Assembly (NCBI GenBank): GCA_018268465.1
Contig: JAFDWN010000005.1
Location: 1-64,000, forward strand
Length of the DNA stretch: 64,000 bases
Source: Actinomycetota bacterium
GTDB taxonomy: Bacteria; Actinomycetota; Actinomycetes; Mycobacteriales; Mycobacteriaceae
Direction: 5' to 3'
Shown: positions 8,810-19,392 of the stretch, in pieces
Layout: every line of letters starts with the position of its first letter
How positions within the stretch are numbered: the first letter of the stretch is position 1
Notes under the pieces: model-generated
Told to the model about the DNA's origin: nothing
Database searches by the model: none
The model's input: the letters and a program-made list of their open reading frames with translations, nothing else
Position numbers and translations under genes: made by a program

Positions 8810-9610
8810 GTGTCCCCTCCGACGGCCTACCTCGTCCTCGCCTCTCAGCGCAGCGGCAGCACGCTACTGGTCGAATCCCTGCGCGCCACCGGCGTCGCCG
8901 GGGAACCCCAGGAGTTCTTCCAATACCTGCCCGATACCAGCATGTCCCCGCAGCCCCGGGAGTGGTTCGCCGGCGTCGACGACGAGTCGATCCAGCGGCT
9001 GCTGGATCCGCTCATCGAGGGCAAACCCGATATCGCACCCGCCGAGATCTGGCGCGACTACATCCGCGCGGTCGGGCGGACCCCCAACGGCGTCTGGGGC
9101 GGCAAGCTGATGTGGAACCAGACGCCACTCCTGCTCGACCGGGCCAAGGACCTGCCCGACCGATCCGGCGACGGGCTGCTCGCCGCGATCCGCGACGTCG
9201 TCGGCAGCGACCCGGTGCTCGTGCACGTCTACCGCCCGGACGTCGTCTCGCAGGCGGTGTCGTTCTGGCGGGCCGTACAAACCCGCGTCTGGCGCGGCAG
9301 ACCCGATCCGGTCCGTGACGCCCGCGCCGAATACCACGCGGGGGCGATCGCCCACATCGTCACGATGCTGCGCGCACAGGAACAGGGTTGGCGCGATTGG
9401 TTCGCCGAGGAGAACGTCGAACCGATCGACGTGCCGTATCCGGTCTTGTGGCGCAACCTCACCGACATGGTCGGCACCGTGCTCGACGCGCTGGGACTCG
9501 ATCCGCGCCTGGCCCCCGCACCCGTGCTGGAACGCCAGGCCGACCAGCGCTCCGATGCATGGGTGGAGCGATACCGCGCCGACGCAGAAAGTGAGGGATT
9601 GCCGATATGA
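8810..9610 (+). CDS. stf0: Stf0-type trehalose 2-sulfotransferase
   Basis: 266 residues. The N-terminus [18 protein letters not shown] is the Stf0 5'-phosphosulfate-binding loop (Arg-Ser-Gly-Ser-Thr), followed by [11 protein letters not shown], also characteristic. [17 protein letters not shown] supplies the 3'-phosphate-binding Arg/Ser region. The known enzyme moves sulfate from PAPS to the 2-position of trehalose, the first step to sulfolipid-1 in M. tuberculosis; outside that species the final product is less certain. GTG start, weak ribosome site. The stop codon overlaps the cysD start (ATGA), so it is translationally coupled to PAPS synthesis genes. Confidence 0.92.
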   Translation: MSPPTAYLVLASQRSGSTLLVESLRATGVAGEPQEFFQYLPDTSMSPQPREWFAGVDDESIQRLLDPLIEGKPDIAPAEIWRDYIRAVGRTPNGVWGGKLMWNQTPLLLDRAKDLPDRSGDGLLAAIRDVVGSDPVLVHVYRPDVVSQAVSFWRAVQTRVWRGRPDPVRDARAEYHAGAIAHIVTMLRAQEQGWRDWFAEENVEPIDVPYPVLWRNLTDMVGTVLDALGLDPRLAPAPVLERQADQRSDAWVERYRADAESEGLPI

Positions 9611-10533
9611 GCACGGCGACAACGACATACGACGACACCCACGTCGACGAGCTGCGGCTGCTGGAGGCCGAGTCGGTGCACATCATCCGCGAGGTGGTGG
9701 CCGAACTGCAGCGGCCGGTGCTGCTGTTCTCGGCGGGTAAGGATTCGATCGTGCTGTTGCGGCTGGCGGAGAAGGCATTCCGGCCCTCTCCGCTGCCCTT
9801 TCCCGTCCTGCACGTCGACACCGGCCACAACTTCCCCGAGGTCATCGAGTTCCGCGACCGCCGCCTGGCCGAGCACGGCCACCGGCTGATCGTCGGATCG
9901 GTGCAGGCGACGATCGACAGCGGCCGCGTCCCCGACCCGGGACCCGGCGCGTCGCGCAACCGCCAGCAGACCCGCACACTGCTCGACGCGCTGGAGGAGG
10001 GCGGCTTCGATGCGGCGTTCGGCGGCGCCCGCCGCGACGAGGAACGCGCCCGCGCCAAGGAACGCATCCTGAGCTTCCGCGACGAATTCGGTCAGTGGGA
10101 TCCGCGCGCACAACGCCCCGAACCGTGGTCTCTCTACAACGGCAGGATCAGGAAGGGCGAGCAGGTGCGGGTCTTCCCGCTGTCCAACTGGACCGAACTG
10201 GACATCTGGCGCTACATCGAGCTGGAGAATCTGGAACTGCCCTCCATCTACTTCGCCCACGAGCGTGAGGTTTTCGAACGCGACGGCATCCTGCTCGCGG
10301 TGTCGGAGTACGCCACCCCGCGCGGTGACGAACGATCGGCGGTGCAGTGGGTGCGTTACCGCACCGTCGGGGATCTCACGATCACCGGAGCCGTACGCTC
10401 CCGCGCCACCGGCATTGCCGGGGTGATCTCGGAGATCGCGGCGGCCACGGTGTCCGAACGGGGCGAGACCCGCGCCGACGACCGCACTTCGGTGGCCGCC
10501 ATGGAAGACCGCAAGCGGGAAGGATACTTCTGA
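9607..10533 (+). CDS. cysD: sulfate adenylyltransferase subunit 2
   Basis: 308 residues of the PAPS reductase/ATP-pyrophosphatase superfamily: [12 protein letters not shown] is the pyrophosphate-binding P-loop, and [33 protein letters not shown] and [15 protein letters not shown] are CysD signatures. With CysN it makes adenosine 5'-phosphosulfate from ATP and sulfate. It starts inside the stf0 stop (4-bp overlap) and its own stop overlaps the cysNC start by one base, so the three genes form one operon. Confidence 0.96.
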   Translation: MSTATTTYDDTHVDELRLLEAESVHIIREVVAELQRPVLLFSAGKDSIVLLRLAEKAFRPSPLPFPVLHVDTGHNFPEVIEFRDRRLAEHGHRLIVGSVQATIDSGRVPDPGPGASRNRQQTRTLLDALEEGGFDAAFGGARRDEERARAKERILSFRDEFGQWDPRAQRPEPWSLYNGRIRKGEQVRVFPLSNWTELDIWRYIELENLELPSIYFAHEREVFERDGILLAVSEYATPRGDERSAVQWVRYRTVGDLTITGAVRSRATGIAGVISEIAAATVSERGETRADDRTSVAAMEDRKREGYF

Positions 10534-12419
10534 TGAGCACCGTGGACTCGACGACGAAAACCGTGACGCGCCAACTCCTTCGCATCGCGACCGCGGGTTC
10601 GGTGGACGACGGCAAGAGCACACTCATCGGGCGGCTGCTGCACGACACCGACAGCCTGCCGCTGGACCATCTCGAGGCCGTCACCGACGAGGAGGGTGTC
10701 GCCGACCTGGCGGCACTGTCCGACGGGCTGCGCGCCGAACGTGAACAGGGCATCACGATCGATGTGGCGTACCGGTTCTTCTCCACCGAGTCCCGCAGCT
10801 ACATCCTGGCCGACACACCCGGCCACGAGCGCTACACCCGCAACATGTTCACCGGGGCCTCCAACGCGCATGTGGCGATCCTGCTGGTCGACGCCCGTGC
10901 CGGGGTGCTGCGGCAGACCCGCCGGCACGCGCGGATCGCAAAACTACTGGGCGTCAAGCACTTCGTCGCCACCGTGAACAAGATCGACCTCGTCGACTTC
11001 GATGCGGCGCGGTTCGCCGAGGTGGCCGTCGAGCTGCGGCAGATGGCCGACCGGCTGGGCGGCGCCGAACTCACGGTGATCCCGATCGCCGCCAAACACG
11101 GCGACAACGTGGTGCACCGGTCGCAGCGCACGTCGTGGTACGAGGGCCCGACGCTACTGGAGTACCTCGAGGCCATCGACCTGCAGGCGCCGCTGGCGCA
11201 TGCGGCCAACCTGCGGCTGCCGGTGCAGTGGGTGTCACGGCCGACGGCCGCGCAGCGGCGCCGCTACACCGGGCGACTGTCGGCGGGCACACTGCAGGTG
11301 GGTGATCCGATCGTGAGCCTGCCCTCGGGCACCCGTTCGACGGTGACCGCCGTGGACACCCTCGACGATCACCGAACCACTGCCGTTGCGCCGCTGTCGG
11401 TTTCGATCGAACTGGCCGACGACATCGACGTCGGCCGCGGTGACGTGTTCGTCAGCGCCGCCGACGGCGCGGTGCTGCCGGTGCTGGCCAGGGAACTGGA
11501 CGCCACCGTGTGCTGGTTCAGCGACACCCCGCTGCGCGCCGGTGACCGCATCGCCCTCAAACAGGGCACCGGTACCGTGCGGGCCACGGTGCAGGCATTG
11601 CACACCCGGCTGGACCCCGAGACCCTCGACGAGCTGGACGGCCCAGTCGAGTTGACGCTCAACGACATCGGCGCCGTGACGCTGCGGACCAGCTCCATCG
11701 TGGTGGCCGACACGTACACCGAGAACCGCGACAGCGGTGCATTCATCCTCATCGACGAGTCCTCCAACGACACGGTCGGCGCGGGGACGATCGTCGAGCC
11801 GCGTGAGGTCAAGCCCGGCGCGGCCACCCGCAACGACATCCGGTGGCATCCGTCGTCGCTCGACCGCGACTACCGCTGGGGGAAGACGGGTCAGCGCGGT
11901 GCCACGGTGTGGTTCACCGGGCTGCCCGCCTCCGGGAAGTCCACCCTGGCCGTCGCGGTGGAACGGGCACTGGTCGAGGCCGGACGGGTGGCCTACCTGC
12001 TCGACGGCGACAACATCCGGCACGGCTTGTCCGACGACCTCGGCTTCTCCGCGGGCGATCGGGCCGAGAACATCCGGCGCGTGGGGCATCTGAGCCGGCT
12101 GATCGCCGACGCGGGTGTGGTGGCGCTGGCGTCCCTGGTGTCACCGCTGAAGTCCGACCGCGAGATCGCCAGGACGCTGAGCGCCGCAGCCAAACTGCCG
12201 TTCATCGAAGTCTATGTCGCCACCCCGCTGGCCGAATGCGAACGGCGCGACCCCAAGGGGCTCTACGCGCGGGCCCGGGCCGGGGAACTGAAGGGACTCA
12301 CCGGCGTGGGGGCGCCCTACGAGCCGCCGGAGAACGCCGAACTGGTCATCGACACCACGGGAGCCGACGTGGACGACCAGGTGGCGCGGGTGCTGGCGGT
12401 GCTCGCTCAGTTCACCTGA
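10533..12419 (+). CDS. cysNC: bifunctional sulfate adenylyltransferase GTPase subunit / APS kinase
   Basis: 628 residues. First about 435: EF-Tu-like GTPase with G1 loop [16 protein letters not shown]3 [12 protein letters not shown] and G4 NKID, followed by beta-barrel domains. Last about 180: APS kinase, with P-loop [31 protein letters not shown] and the lid region near [10 protein letters not shown]. Produces APS (with CysD) and then PAPS, the sulfate donor for Stf0 and for cysteine synthesis. The ATG at 10533 sits in TGATG with the cysD stop. The 3' end overlaps the convergent methyltransferase gene by 13 bp. Confidence 0.96.
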   Translation: MSTVDSTTKTVTRQLLRIATAGSVDDGKSTLIGRLLHDTDSLPLDHLEAVTDEEGVADLAALSDGLRAEREQGITIDVAYRFFSTESRSYILADTPGHERYTRNMFTGASNAHVAILLVDARAGVLRQTRRHARIAKLLGVKHFVATVNKIDLVDFDAARFAEVAVELRQMADRLGGAELTVIPIAAKHGDNVVHRSQRTSWYEGPTLLEYLEAIDLQAPLAHAANLRLPVQWVSRPTAAQRRRYTGRLSAGTLQVGDPIVSLPSGTRSTVTAVDTLDDHRTTAVAPLSVSIELADDIDVGRGDVFVSAADGAVLPVLARELDATVCWFSDTPLRAGDRIALKQGTGTVRATVQALHTRLDPETLDELDGPVELTLNDIGAVTLRTSSIVVADTYTENRDSGAFILIDESSNDTVGAGTIVEPREVKPGAATRNDIRWHPSSLDRDYRWGKTGQRGATVWFTGLPASGKSTLAVAVERALVEAGRVAYLLDGDNIRHGLSDDLGFSAGDRAENIRRVGHLSRLIADAGVVALASLVSPLKSDREIARTLSAAAKLPFIEVYVATPLAECERRDPKGLYARARAGELKGLTGVGAPYEPPENAELVIDTTGADVDDQVARVLAVLAQFT

Positions 12420-13171
12420 GCGACGACGAACACCCGCCGGAACGGGTAGAACGTCGTGCCGTCGGAGCGGGCCGGGTAGGCCGCGTCGAGGAGCGGAATG
12501 AGTTCGTCGCGGAACTGCTGCCACTGGGGTTCGGTGAGACGGCTCTTGACGGGCCGCAGCGCGGTGCCGGTGATCCAGTCCAGCACGGGGTGCTCACCCG
12601 TCAGCTCGTGCAGATAGGTGGTTTCCCAGGCGTCGACCAAGCACCCCGCGTCGGTGAGCAGTGCGGCGTATCCGGCGGGGGTTTCCACCACCTTGCCGAC
12701 CCGGAACGGGATGTCGGCCAGGGTCTGCGCCCACGGCGGGCGCCCGGCGAGGTCGCGGACCGCCTGGTGGGAGGGTGAGTCGAAGTTGCCGGGCACCTGC
12801 ACCGCGATCCACGAGCCGGGTGCGAGCTGCCCGGCCCACCGCACCATCAGCTCGGCATGCCCGGGCACCCACTGCAGGGCGGCGTTGGACAACACCACGT
12901 CGGTGTCCGGCCGCGGCGTCCAGTCACGGACGTCACCGGTCTGCGCGTCGACGCCGCGGGCCCGCGCGGCGTCGACCATCTCCTGGGAGCTGTCCCACGC
13001 CTCCACCACCGCCGACGGCCAGCGCTTCGTCAGACCGGCGGTCAGGTTGCCCGGTCCGCAGCCCAGGTCGACGACTCGCCTCGGCTGCCGGGCGCCCACC
13101 CGCGACAGCAGGTCGAAGTACGGGCGGCCGCGGTGGTCGGCGAACTCCAGGTACACATCGGGGTTCCACAT
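12407..13171 (-). CDS. tam: trans-aconitate 2-methyltransferase-like SAM methyltransferase
   Basis: 254 residues from the ATG at 13171. The SAM-binding motif [15 protein letters not shown], the acidic motif [28 protein letters not shown] and the N-terminal [22 protein letters not shown] are all typical of Tam, which methylates trans-aconitate to detoxify it. The frame upstream of 13171 overlaps the glycosyltransferase leader and is not needed. Family call is firm; substrate specificity is inferred. Confidence 0.88.
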   Translation of the reverse strand: MWNPDVYLEFADHRGRPYFDLLSRVGARQPRRVVDLGCGPGNLTAGLTKRWPSAVVEAWDSSQEMVDAARARGVDAQTGDVRDWTPRPDTDVVLSNAALQWVPGHAELMVRWAGQLAPGSWIAVQVPGNFDSPSHQAVRDLAGRPPWAQTLADIPFRVGKVVETPAGYAALLTDAGCLVDAWETTYLHELTGEHPVLDWITGTALRPVKSRLTEPQWQQFRDELIPLLDAAYPARSDGTTFYPFRRVFVVAQVN

Positions 13172-13259
13172 CGGGCCAGTGTCCCAAAAACTGCCACCCA
13201 CAGGGCCTTCCCAGCCGATGTTCAGCGCACCGGCCAGCAACGTCCGGCACGGTGAAGCC

Positions 13260-15056
13260 GTGTCAACCCTCGTCGCCCGGGTGTGGCCGCGATGGACGTT
13301 GGCGCTGCTGCTGTCGGTCACCGCGGTGCTGTACCTGTGGGGCCTGTCAGCCAACGGGTACGGCAACGCGTTCTACGCCGCGGCCGCGCAGGCCGGTTCG
13401 AAGAGCTGGTCGGCGTGGTTCTTCGGGGCGCTGGACGCCCAGGACTTCATCACCGTGGACAAACCGCCGACGTCGTTGTGGGTGACCGGGCTGTCGGTGC
13501 GGTTGTTCGGGATGAACAGCTGGTCGGTGCTCGTGCCGCAGGGGCTGATGGGCGTCGCGTCGGTCGGGGTGCTCTACGCGACCGTCCGGCGTACCTTCGC
13601 CGACCGCGATGCGGGCACCGCCGCGGGCCTGCTCGCCGGCGCGGCGCTGGCGGCGACACCGGTGGCGGCGTTGATGTTCCGCTACAACAACCCCGACGCC
13701 CTGCTGGTGCTGCTGCTCACGACGGCGGCGTACTGCCTGATCCGCGCGGTCACCGACGCGTCGCGACGCTGGCTGGCGCTCGTCGGCGCGGTGATGGGCA
13801 CCGCATTTCTCACCAAGATGCTGCAGGGCTTCCTGGTGCTGCCCGGCCTCGGTGTGGCGTACCTGTTGTTCGCCCCGGCCGGCTGGCGCAGGCGGGTGCT
13901 CGACGTCGCGGTCGGCGTGGCGGCGCTGGTGGCCACCGCCGGCTGGTGGGTGCTGGCGGTGCAGCTGATCCCGCCGTCGGCGCGGCCCTACATCGGCGGC
14001 TCCAGCGACAACACGGTCCTCGATCTGGCCTTCGGCTACAACGGCATCAGCCGCATCGTCGGGGTGCAGGAGCATCTGGACGTCCCGCGTATCCACCTCG
14101 TGGGTGCGGCCGGTCTGCACCGGCTGTTCACCGCGGAGATCGCCGACGAGATCTCCTGGCTGCTGCCCGCGGCGGTGATCTGCGCGATCTTCGGCACCTA
14201 CCTCGCCGCCCGGCGGCGACTGGATCGCACCGAGTCGGCCGCCCTGGTCATGTGGACCCTGTGGCTGGTGGTGACCGCGCTGGTGTTCAGCTACATGAAG
14301 GGCCTGGTGCATCCCTACTACACGGTCGCGCTGGCACCGTCGGTCGCCGCGCTGACGGGGATGGGCGCGGTATGGGCGTGGCGCTCGCGTGCGCGGGTGG
14401 ACGGCAGGATCGCGCTGGCGGCGATGATCGCCGCGACCGGGATGTGGTCGTCGGTACTGCTGCGCGGCAACGATTTCGGTCCGTCATGGCTGCCGTGGAC
14501 CGTCACCGCGGTGACGGTCGCCTGCGCAGTGGGCGTACTGGTGCCCCGGCGCCGGTTGGTGGCCGCGGCGGTGCTGACCGGCGCGGTCGCCGCCGTGATT
14601 CCGACGGCGGCGTACTCGGTGGCGACGGCGGCCACCCCGCATCAGGGCACCATGCCCAGCGCGGTCCGGCATTCGATCGTCGGCGGAGGGTGGATGGGCG
14701 ACGAGTCCACCAATCCCGAACTGGCCACCATGCTCGCGGGCACCCATACGCAGTGGTCGGCGGCGACCAACGGTTCCCAGTCGGCCGCCGCGCTCGAGAT
14801 CGCCTCGGGCACGCCGGTGATGGCCGTCGGCGGCTGGAGCCACGACCCGGTACCCACGCTGAGCCAGTTCATCGACGACGTGCACGCGGGCAAGATCACC
14901 TACTACGTGGAGGCGGGCCGTACCACCGCGGCCGACGCAGACGTGGTGCGCGGTGCCGCCCGGGGCGGCGTGCACACCCGCGAGATCGCCGACTGGGTGG
15001 CCCAGCACTATCGGGGACGCACCGTCGGCAAATCCACGGTCTACCGGCTGTCCTGA
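13260..15056 (+). CDS. GT39/PMT-superfamily membrane glycosyltransferase
   Basis: About 598 residues with ten or more transmembrane helices. The segment [20 protein letters not shown] is the typical first loop of ArnT/PMT-type enzymes with the catalytic Asp, and the [14 protein letters not shown] region follows as usual. The C-terminal 150 residues form a soluble domain outside the membrane. Such proteins transfer a sugar from a polyprenyl-phosphate carrier to a protein, lipid or glycan; the acceptor is unknown. GTG at 13260 gives a short cytoplasmic N-terminus, and the long upstream frame is antisense to tam. Confidence 0.85.
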   Translation: MSTLVARVWPRWTLALLLSVTAVLYLWGLSANGYGNAFYAAAAQAGSKSWSAWFFGALDAQDFITVDKPPTSLWVTGLSVRLFGMNSWSVLVPQGLMGVASVGVLYATVRRTFADRDAGTAAGLLAGAALAATPVAALMFRYNNPDALLVLLLTTAAYCLIRAVTDASRRWLALVGAVMGTAFLTKMLQGFLVLPGLGVAYLLFAPAGWRRRVLDVAVGVAALVATAGWWVLAVQLIPPSARPYIGGSSDNTVLDLAFGYNGISRIVGVQEHLDVPRIHLVGAAGLHRLFTAEIADEISWLLPAAVICAIFGTYLAARRRLDRTESAALVMWTLWLVVTALVFSYMKGLVHPYYTVALAPSVAALTGMGAVWAWRSRARVDGRIALAAMIAATGMWSSVLLRGNDFGPSWLPWTVTAVTVACAVGVLVPRRRLVAAAVLTGAVAAVIPTAAYSVATAATPHQGTMPSAVRHSIVGGGWMGDESTNPELATMLAGTHTQWSAATNGSQSAAALEIASGTPVMAVGGWSHDPVPTLSQFIDDVHAGKITYYVEAGRTTAADADVVRGAARGGVHTREIADWVAQHYRGRTVGKSTVYRLS

Positions 15057-15065
15057 CCCCGCCGC

Positions 15066-15818
15066 TCAGGACGGCACACCGAGGAGTTCGAGCAACTCCC
15101 GATGGTGGGTGATGCGGAAGTCGGGCGCGCAGTCCCCATGGTGTTTGGTGCCCTGATCGGAGTCGAACATCACCGTCCGCATACCCACTTCACGGGCGCC
15201 GAAGATGTCGCGGAACATATCGTTGCCGACGTACACGGTCTGCTCCGCCGGCACACCCAGTCCCTCGATCGCGTACTCGAACAGTCGCGGATCGGGTTTG
15301 CGGAATCCGTGGTCACCGGAGACGACGACGGGGCCGAAATACTGCGTGATGCCGACCTTGTGCAACTCGCCCCGGGCATAAGCACTTTGGGCATCGGTGA
15401 CGATCGCCAGCGGATACCGCCCGCGCAGGGCTTCAAGCATCGTCCGGACATGCGGATAGAGTTTGAGCTTCGTGCGGGACACACCGCGGAACAGCTCGGC
15501 CAGCGTGACGGGCAGTTCGTCGAGCCGGCCCTGCGGCAGCGATCTGGTGTAGTCGGTGGCGAAATCGTCGACGATCGAGCGGAAGATCGCGACCGCGTCG
15601 AATTCGGGGTACTGCTCGGGGCTCGCCCGTTGCTGCGCCTTGAGCCGTTCGAAGTACAGGTCGCGTACCTGATGGCGGCGTAAGTCGATGCCCTGGTAGG
15701 TCAGGTAGTGCCCGATGGTCCGGAAGATGTCGTCGCGGTGTTCGTCGGTGCGGATGTGCACCAGCGTCCCGTTCACGTCGAAGGCGACGGCCGCGACGCC
15801 GGCCAGTTGTGGGCTCAT
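15066..15818 (-). CDS. HAD-superfamily hydrolase
   Basis: 250 residues with the four HAD motifs: motif I AFDVNGTLVHI, motif II IVTDAQSAYARGEL, motif III Lys in HGFRKPDPRLF, motif IV YVGNDMFRDIFGA. Motif I reads Asp-x-Asn where phosphatases normally have Asp-x-Asp, so the acid/base residue is changed. Large cap domain between motifs I and II. It is transcribed after the phosphotransferase gene with a 4-bp gap, so the two may act on the same phosphorylated metabolite. Confidence 0.88.
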   Translation of the reverse strand: MSPQLAGVAAVAFDVNGTLVHIRTDEHRDDIFRTIGHYLTYQGIDLRRHQVRDLYFERLKAQQRASPEQYPEFDAVAIFRSIVDDFATDYTRSLPQGRLDELPVTLAELFRGVSRTKLKLYPHVRTMLEALRGRYPLAIVTDAQSAYARGELHKVGITQYFGPVVVSGDHGFRKPDPRLFEYAIEGLGVPAEQTVYVGNDMFRDIFGAREVGMRTVMFDSDQGTKHHGDCAPDFRITHHRELLELLGVPS

Positions 15819-15822
15819 GGGC

Positions 15823-16818
15823 TCAGTGTGCCTTCAGCAGACGCTTGGACTGACGCAGCAGCTGCCGGCCGTAGTCGCGTCCGACGTAGTCGTTGCGCGC
15901 GACCCGCAACAGGTTCATCGCCATGTAGTACGGCAGGCGCGAGGTGACCGAGCGGAACGCGGCGTCGCGGTCGGGAAAGTGGCAGCAGTACTCCCACAGA
16001 AAATGGCCGATGAAGGGTTCCGCCCGTTCGGGACTCCCCGTCGCGGCCATGAATGCGTGCTGGATCTCACCGGCGACCCTGCCGACGTCGAACATGCGGT
16101 CCCCGCGCTTGGCCCGTTCCAGATCGATGGCGGCGACGTCGAGTCCGTGGCCGAACAGGAAGTTGGCGGGGGTGGCATCGCCGTGCAGCCACACCTGCTG
16201 ATCCGCCCACATGGTGGGGCGGTCGCGCCACAGGCCTTGCAACCACAGCAGTTCGTCGGCGTCCCACGTGCCGATGCGGTCCCTGCGGTGCAGCCGCTGC
16301 ACCAGGCCCCCGAAATAGCGGCAGTCGACGTCGAAGTCGACGCGGTCGCCGTTTGCCGTTCGATTATGTTGTGTGGCAAGAAAATACGCCAGAGCCTTGA
16401 GGCGCCAGTACAGATGCGCGTCATCGCGATGGTGGATCGAGCGTTTGATGGCCTGGCTGAACTGCTCACCGCGGTAGAACTCCATGGCCAGCACGCTGTT
16501 GAGATCACGACTGACGCCAAGCGGGCGCACCACATGATGGGGTGAACCGACCAGGTCGAATCCGCGCAGTCGCTGCAGGCTGTCGAATTCGCGATGGGCC
16601 GCCCCGGCGGCGCGGTCGGTATCGCCGCCGAACCGGGATCCGTAGAACTTGCAGATCACCCGGGCCCGGCTGTGCTTCTCCTCGTAGCCGTACACCTCGT
16701 TGCTGCCGCGCAACCGGAAGGCGCGGAATGCCGGTGAGCGTTCCCGCACGCCGAGTTGATCCCGGACGATGCCGCACAGGAATCCATACATTCCGTCGTC
16801 GCCCGAGACGTAGCCCAC
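15823..16818 (-). CDS. APH/choline-kinase-fold phosphotransferase
   Basis: 331 residues. VWLHGDATPANFLFGH is the catalytic His-Gly-Asp-x4-Asn loop, and AAIDLERAKRGDRMFDVGRVAGE supplies the metal-binding Asp, as in aminoglycoside, choline and related kinases. The N-lobe has the Lys-bearing strand RVICKFYG. The target could be a small alcohol or sugar; antibiotic resistance is not implied. It is likely the first gene of a two-gene operon with the HAD hydrolase. GTG start. Confidence 0.82.
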   Translation of the reverse strand: MGYVSGDDGMYGFLCGIVRDQLGVRERSPAFRAFRLRGSNEVYGYEEKHSRARVICKFYGSRFGGDTDRAAGAAHREFDSLQRLRGFDLVGSPHHVVRPLGVSRDLNSVLAMEFYRGEQFSQAIKRSIHHRDDAHLYWRLKALAYFLATQHNRTANGDRVDFDVDCRYFGGLVQRLHRRDRIGTWDADELLWLQGLWRDRPTMWADQQVWLHGDATPANFLFGHGLDVAAIDLERAKRGDRMFDVGRVAGEIQHAFMAATGSPERAEPFIGHFLWEYCCHFPDRDAAFRSVTSRLPYYMAMNLLRVARNDYVGRDYGRQLLRQSKRLLKAH

Positions 16819-16969
16819 GTACCTACCGAAAACGATGCCTCCTCGAACCCCGCGCCGTACGTTCGCCCGACGGCCACCGATTGTTCACACCTTAGATTCC
16901 GCGCGTTCGGGTCGCACGGCGACGGAAGGCGTCCCGCCCGGCACCCGAGACCCTCCGGGCGGCAACGGA

Positions 16970-17797
16970 CTACACCAGGGGCCTGCCCGCCCGCACGCGG
17001 CGGTCGAGATCGGCGAGCAGGACGTTGAACGGGAACTGCCGGACGGGACGCGGCATCGCATCGTTGACCACGCGCAGCGCGCGCATCAATCGGTCGAACC
17101 GGCGCTGCCTGCCGGAGTCCCACGGCAGGCGCATCTCGTCGCGGAACCGCTGCGGTAGAAATCCGGTCGTGATGAGCAGCGCGATGCCGTCCAGGCGCCG
17201 CTGCACCGGGCCGGGCAGCGGGACACCCGGCACCCGGGCCAGTGCGATCGGGTACAGGTACGCCCGCACCGCGTCGTCGATGTGGACGTCGTCCAGCGAT
17301 CGGCGCCAGTAGCCGTCGAATGCGGTGCGATCGGGCGGCCACAGCTGCGGCGGCACCTGAAGTGTCGTCCCCAGCGCCTGGCATCGGCGGTAGTGGTCGT
17401 CGGCTGCCGCGGCGTCCATCTCACCGACGAACAACCGGTGGACGTCGACCGCTCCGCGGTACATGCACGCCGCCACCCACAACTGGAGATCCCGGTCGAA
17501 CGCGTTGTAGGGCACCGGGCTGTCCGGGGTCGAGTACACCCGCGCGTGGACCCCGTCGACGGCGCGCCGGAAGGCCGCCTTCTGGGCGGTGTCGCCGGCG
17601 AGAGCGACCGCGAGATACGTGAAAGTGGTGCGCGCCCGTTTGATCGGATGACGGTCCAACCGCCCGGCCTCGACGCGGCTTTCCATCACGCCGTAGCCGA
17701 CGGCCGGGCGCGACAGCTGCATGATCACATTGGCGGGCCCCGCGAGCAGACCCACGCCCATCAGCGCCTCGCCGATGCCCGAGGCCCGGCTCCCCAT
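16970..17797 (-). CDS. MpaB/Lcp-type (DUF2236) oxygenase family protein
   Basis: About 275 residues from ATG 17797. The patterns GPANVIMQLSRPAVGYGV, TFTYLAVALAGDTAQKAAF, RAVDGVHARVYS and LWVAACMYRGAVDVHRLF are those of the oxygenase-MpaB/rubber-oxygenase (Lcp-like) helical family, which binds haem through His and Asp residues. Mycobacteria carry many paralogues with unknown substrates, often in lipid or terpenoid metabolism. The next gene on the other strand is a hydrolase, and the spacer holds a short palindrome. Confidence 0.82.
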   Translation of the reverse strand: MGSRASGIGEALMGVGLLAGPANVIMQLSRPAVGYGVMESRVEAGRLDRHPIKRARTTFTYLAVALAGDTAQKAAFRRAVDGVHARVYSTPDSPVPYNAFDRDLQLWVAACMYRGAVDVHRLFVGEMDAAAADDHYRRCQALGTTLQVPPQLWPPDRTAFDGYWRRSLDDVHIDDAVRAYLYPIALARVPGVPLPGPVQRRLDGIALLITTGFLPQRFRDEMRLPWDSGRQRRFDRLMRALRVVNDAMPRPVRQFPFNVLLADLDRRVRAGRPLV

Positions 17798-17933
17798 CGG
17801 CCACCCCTTGCGGTGACAATCGTGCGCGTCTGTTCCCCGATGGTCGCCCCGCACGCGGCGGGGTGTCAAGGCCGCGCCGCGTGCGCCTTGGCCGATTCCC
17901 TCCTCACACGGCCGTGACCGCACCTAACATCAC

Positions 17934-17945
17934 ATCAGGCCTGAT
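17934..17945. promoter_or_regulatory. 12-bp palindrome between divergent genes
   Basis: ATCAGGCCTGAT at 17934-17945, perfectly palindromic, sits between the MpaB-type gene (start 17797) and the hydrolase gene (start 18066). A candidate operator only; no regulator gene is adjacent. Confidence 0.35.
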
Positions 17946-18065
17946 CAGTTGTCGTCGAACGGCGTCGAATATGCCCACCGAGATATCCGTGACGATCGCG
18001 GTGTGTGAACCGTTTCGGCCCTGCGCGCCGGTCGGCATGTGCGCGAGCCGGTGCGAGGGGTATCC

Positions 18066-19208
18066 GTGAACAAGTCCTCGGGGTCGTCCGTGGCGCCGGG
18101 GGTCAGCCGCGAATTCGTCGGTCTGGACTCCCCGACCGCGCGCCGCGCGGGCTCCGGCGGCCACCCCTGCCAAGGTATTTACTACCGCGGCGTGGGCCGT
18201 AAACCCAAGGCCGCGATGATCGCCACCCACTACCAGATCGACTTCTCCGAGCACTACCTCGCCGACTACATGGCGACCCGCGGAATCGGCTTCCTGGGCT
18301 GGAATACCCGCTTCCGCGGCTTCGAGAGCAGCTTCCTGCTCGATCACGCCCTGGTCGACATCGGCGTCGGCGTCAGGTGGCTGCGCGAGGTTCAGGGTGT
18401 GGAAACCGTTGTGCTACTGGGTAGCTCGGGTGGTGGCTCGTTGATGGCGGCCTACCAGGCCCAGACGGTCCACCACCACGTGACGCCCATGGAGGGCGTG
18501 CGACCGGCCGCGGGCCTCAACGACCTGCCCGGCGCCGACGGATTCGTCGTGAGCGCGGCGCACCCGGGACGGCCCGACGTGCTCACGGCATGGATGGACG
18601 CCTCGGTGGTCGACGAAAACGACCCGCTGGCCAGCGATCCCGAGCTCGACCTGTTCGACACCGCCAACGGGCCGCCGTATTCCGGCGAATTCGTCAGCCG
18701 CTACCGGGCCGCTCAGGTCAGGCGCAACGATGTCATCACCGATTGGGTCGACGCCGAGCTGAATCGGGTGCGCGCCGCCGGGTATTCGGATCGGCCGTTC
18801 ACCGTCATGCGCACCTGGGCCGATCCGCGGATGGTCGATCCCACCCTGGAGCCCACCAAACGGCCCGCCAACATGTGCTATCTGGGCCTGCCGCAGAACG
18901 CCAACCGCTCCGCCCACGGCATCGCCGCCGCATGCACACTGCGCAGCTGGAACAGCATGTGGAGCCTGCGCCACGCCCAGACCCGCGCCGAACCACACCT
19001 GGCCCGAATCACCTGCCCCACCCTGGTCATCAACGCCGAGCAGGACACCGGGGTGTTCCCCTCGGACGCCCGACGCATTCTCGACGCGCTGGCCGGCACG
19101 GACAAGTCGCTGCGCACGATCGACAGCGACCACTACTTCACCACGCCCGGCGCGCGCAGCGAACAAGCCGACACGATCGCCAAGTGGATCGCCCGGCACT
19201 GGCGTTAG
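18066..19208 (+). CDS. alpha/beta hydrolase
   Basis: About 380 residues from GTG 18066, which has a GAGGGG ribosome site. VVLLGSSGGGSLMAAYQ is the nucleophile elbow (Gly-x-Ser-x-Gly), LVINAEQDTGVFPSDARR holds the acid, and IDSDHYFTTPGA the catalytic His. Length and position upstream of the two-domain FadE gene match what I recall of Rv0272c. Likely an esterase, thioesterase or similar; substrate unknown. Confidence 0.82.
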   Translation: MNKSSGSSVAPGVSREFVGLDSPTARRAGSGGHPCQGIYYRGVGRKPKAAMIATHYQIDFSEHYLADYMATRGIGFLGWNTRFRGFESSFLLDHALVDIGVGVRWLREVQGVETVVLLGSSGGGSLMAAYQAQTVHHHVTPMEGVRPAAGLNDLPGADGFVVSAAHPGRPDVLTAWMDASVVDENDPLASDPELDLFDTANGPPYSGEFVSRYRAAQVRRNDVITDWVDAELNRVRAAGYSDRPFTVMRTWADPRMVDPTLEPTKRPANMCYLGLPQNANRSAHGIAAACTLRSWNSMWSLRHAQTRAEPHLARITCPTLVINAEQDTGVFPSDARRILDALAGTDKSLRTIDSDHYFTTPGARSEQADTIAKWIARHWR

Positions 19209-19392
19209 GACCACGGCACCGTCGGGACCACGCTCCCGCGGCCGTCGTCGCATCCGGCGGAAAGCCTTGATCCGCAACGGGGTCGGACGTCGCGCCCGAG
19301 AAGGCCGCGCTGACGTTGGGGACCCGCAGCAGCCCGCGGACGCCGCACAGGGCATTCTGACCGGATGAGCGGTCACACCGGGAGGCGATGAG

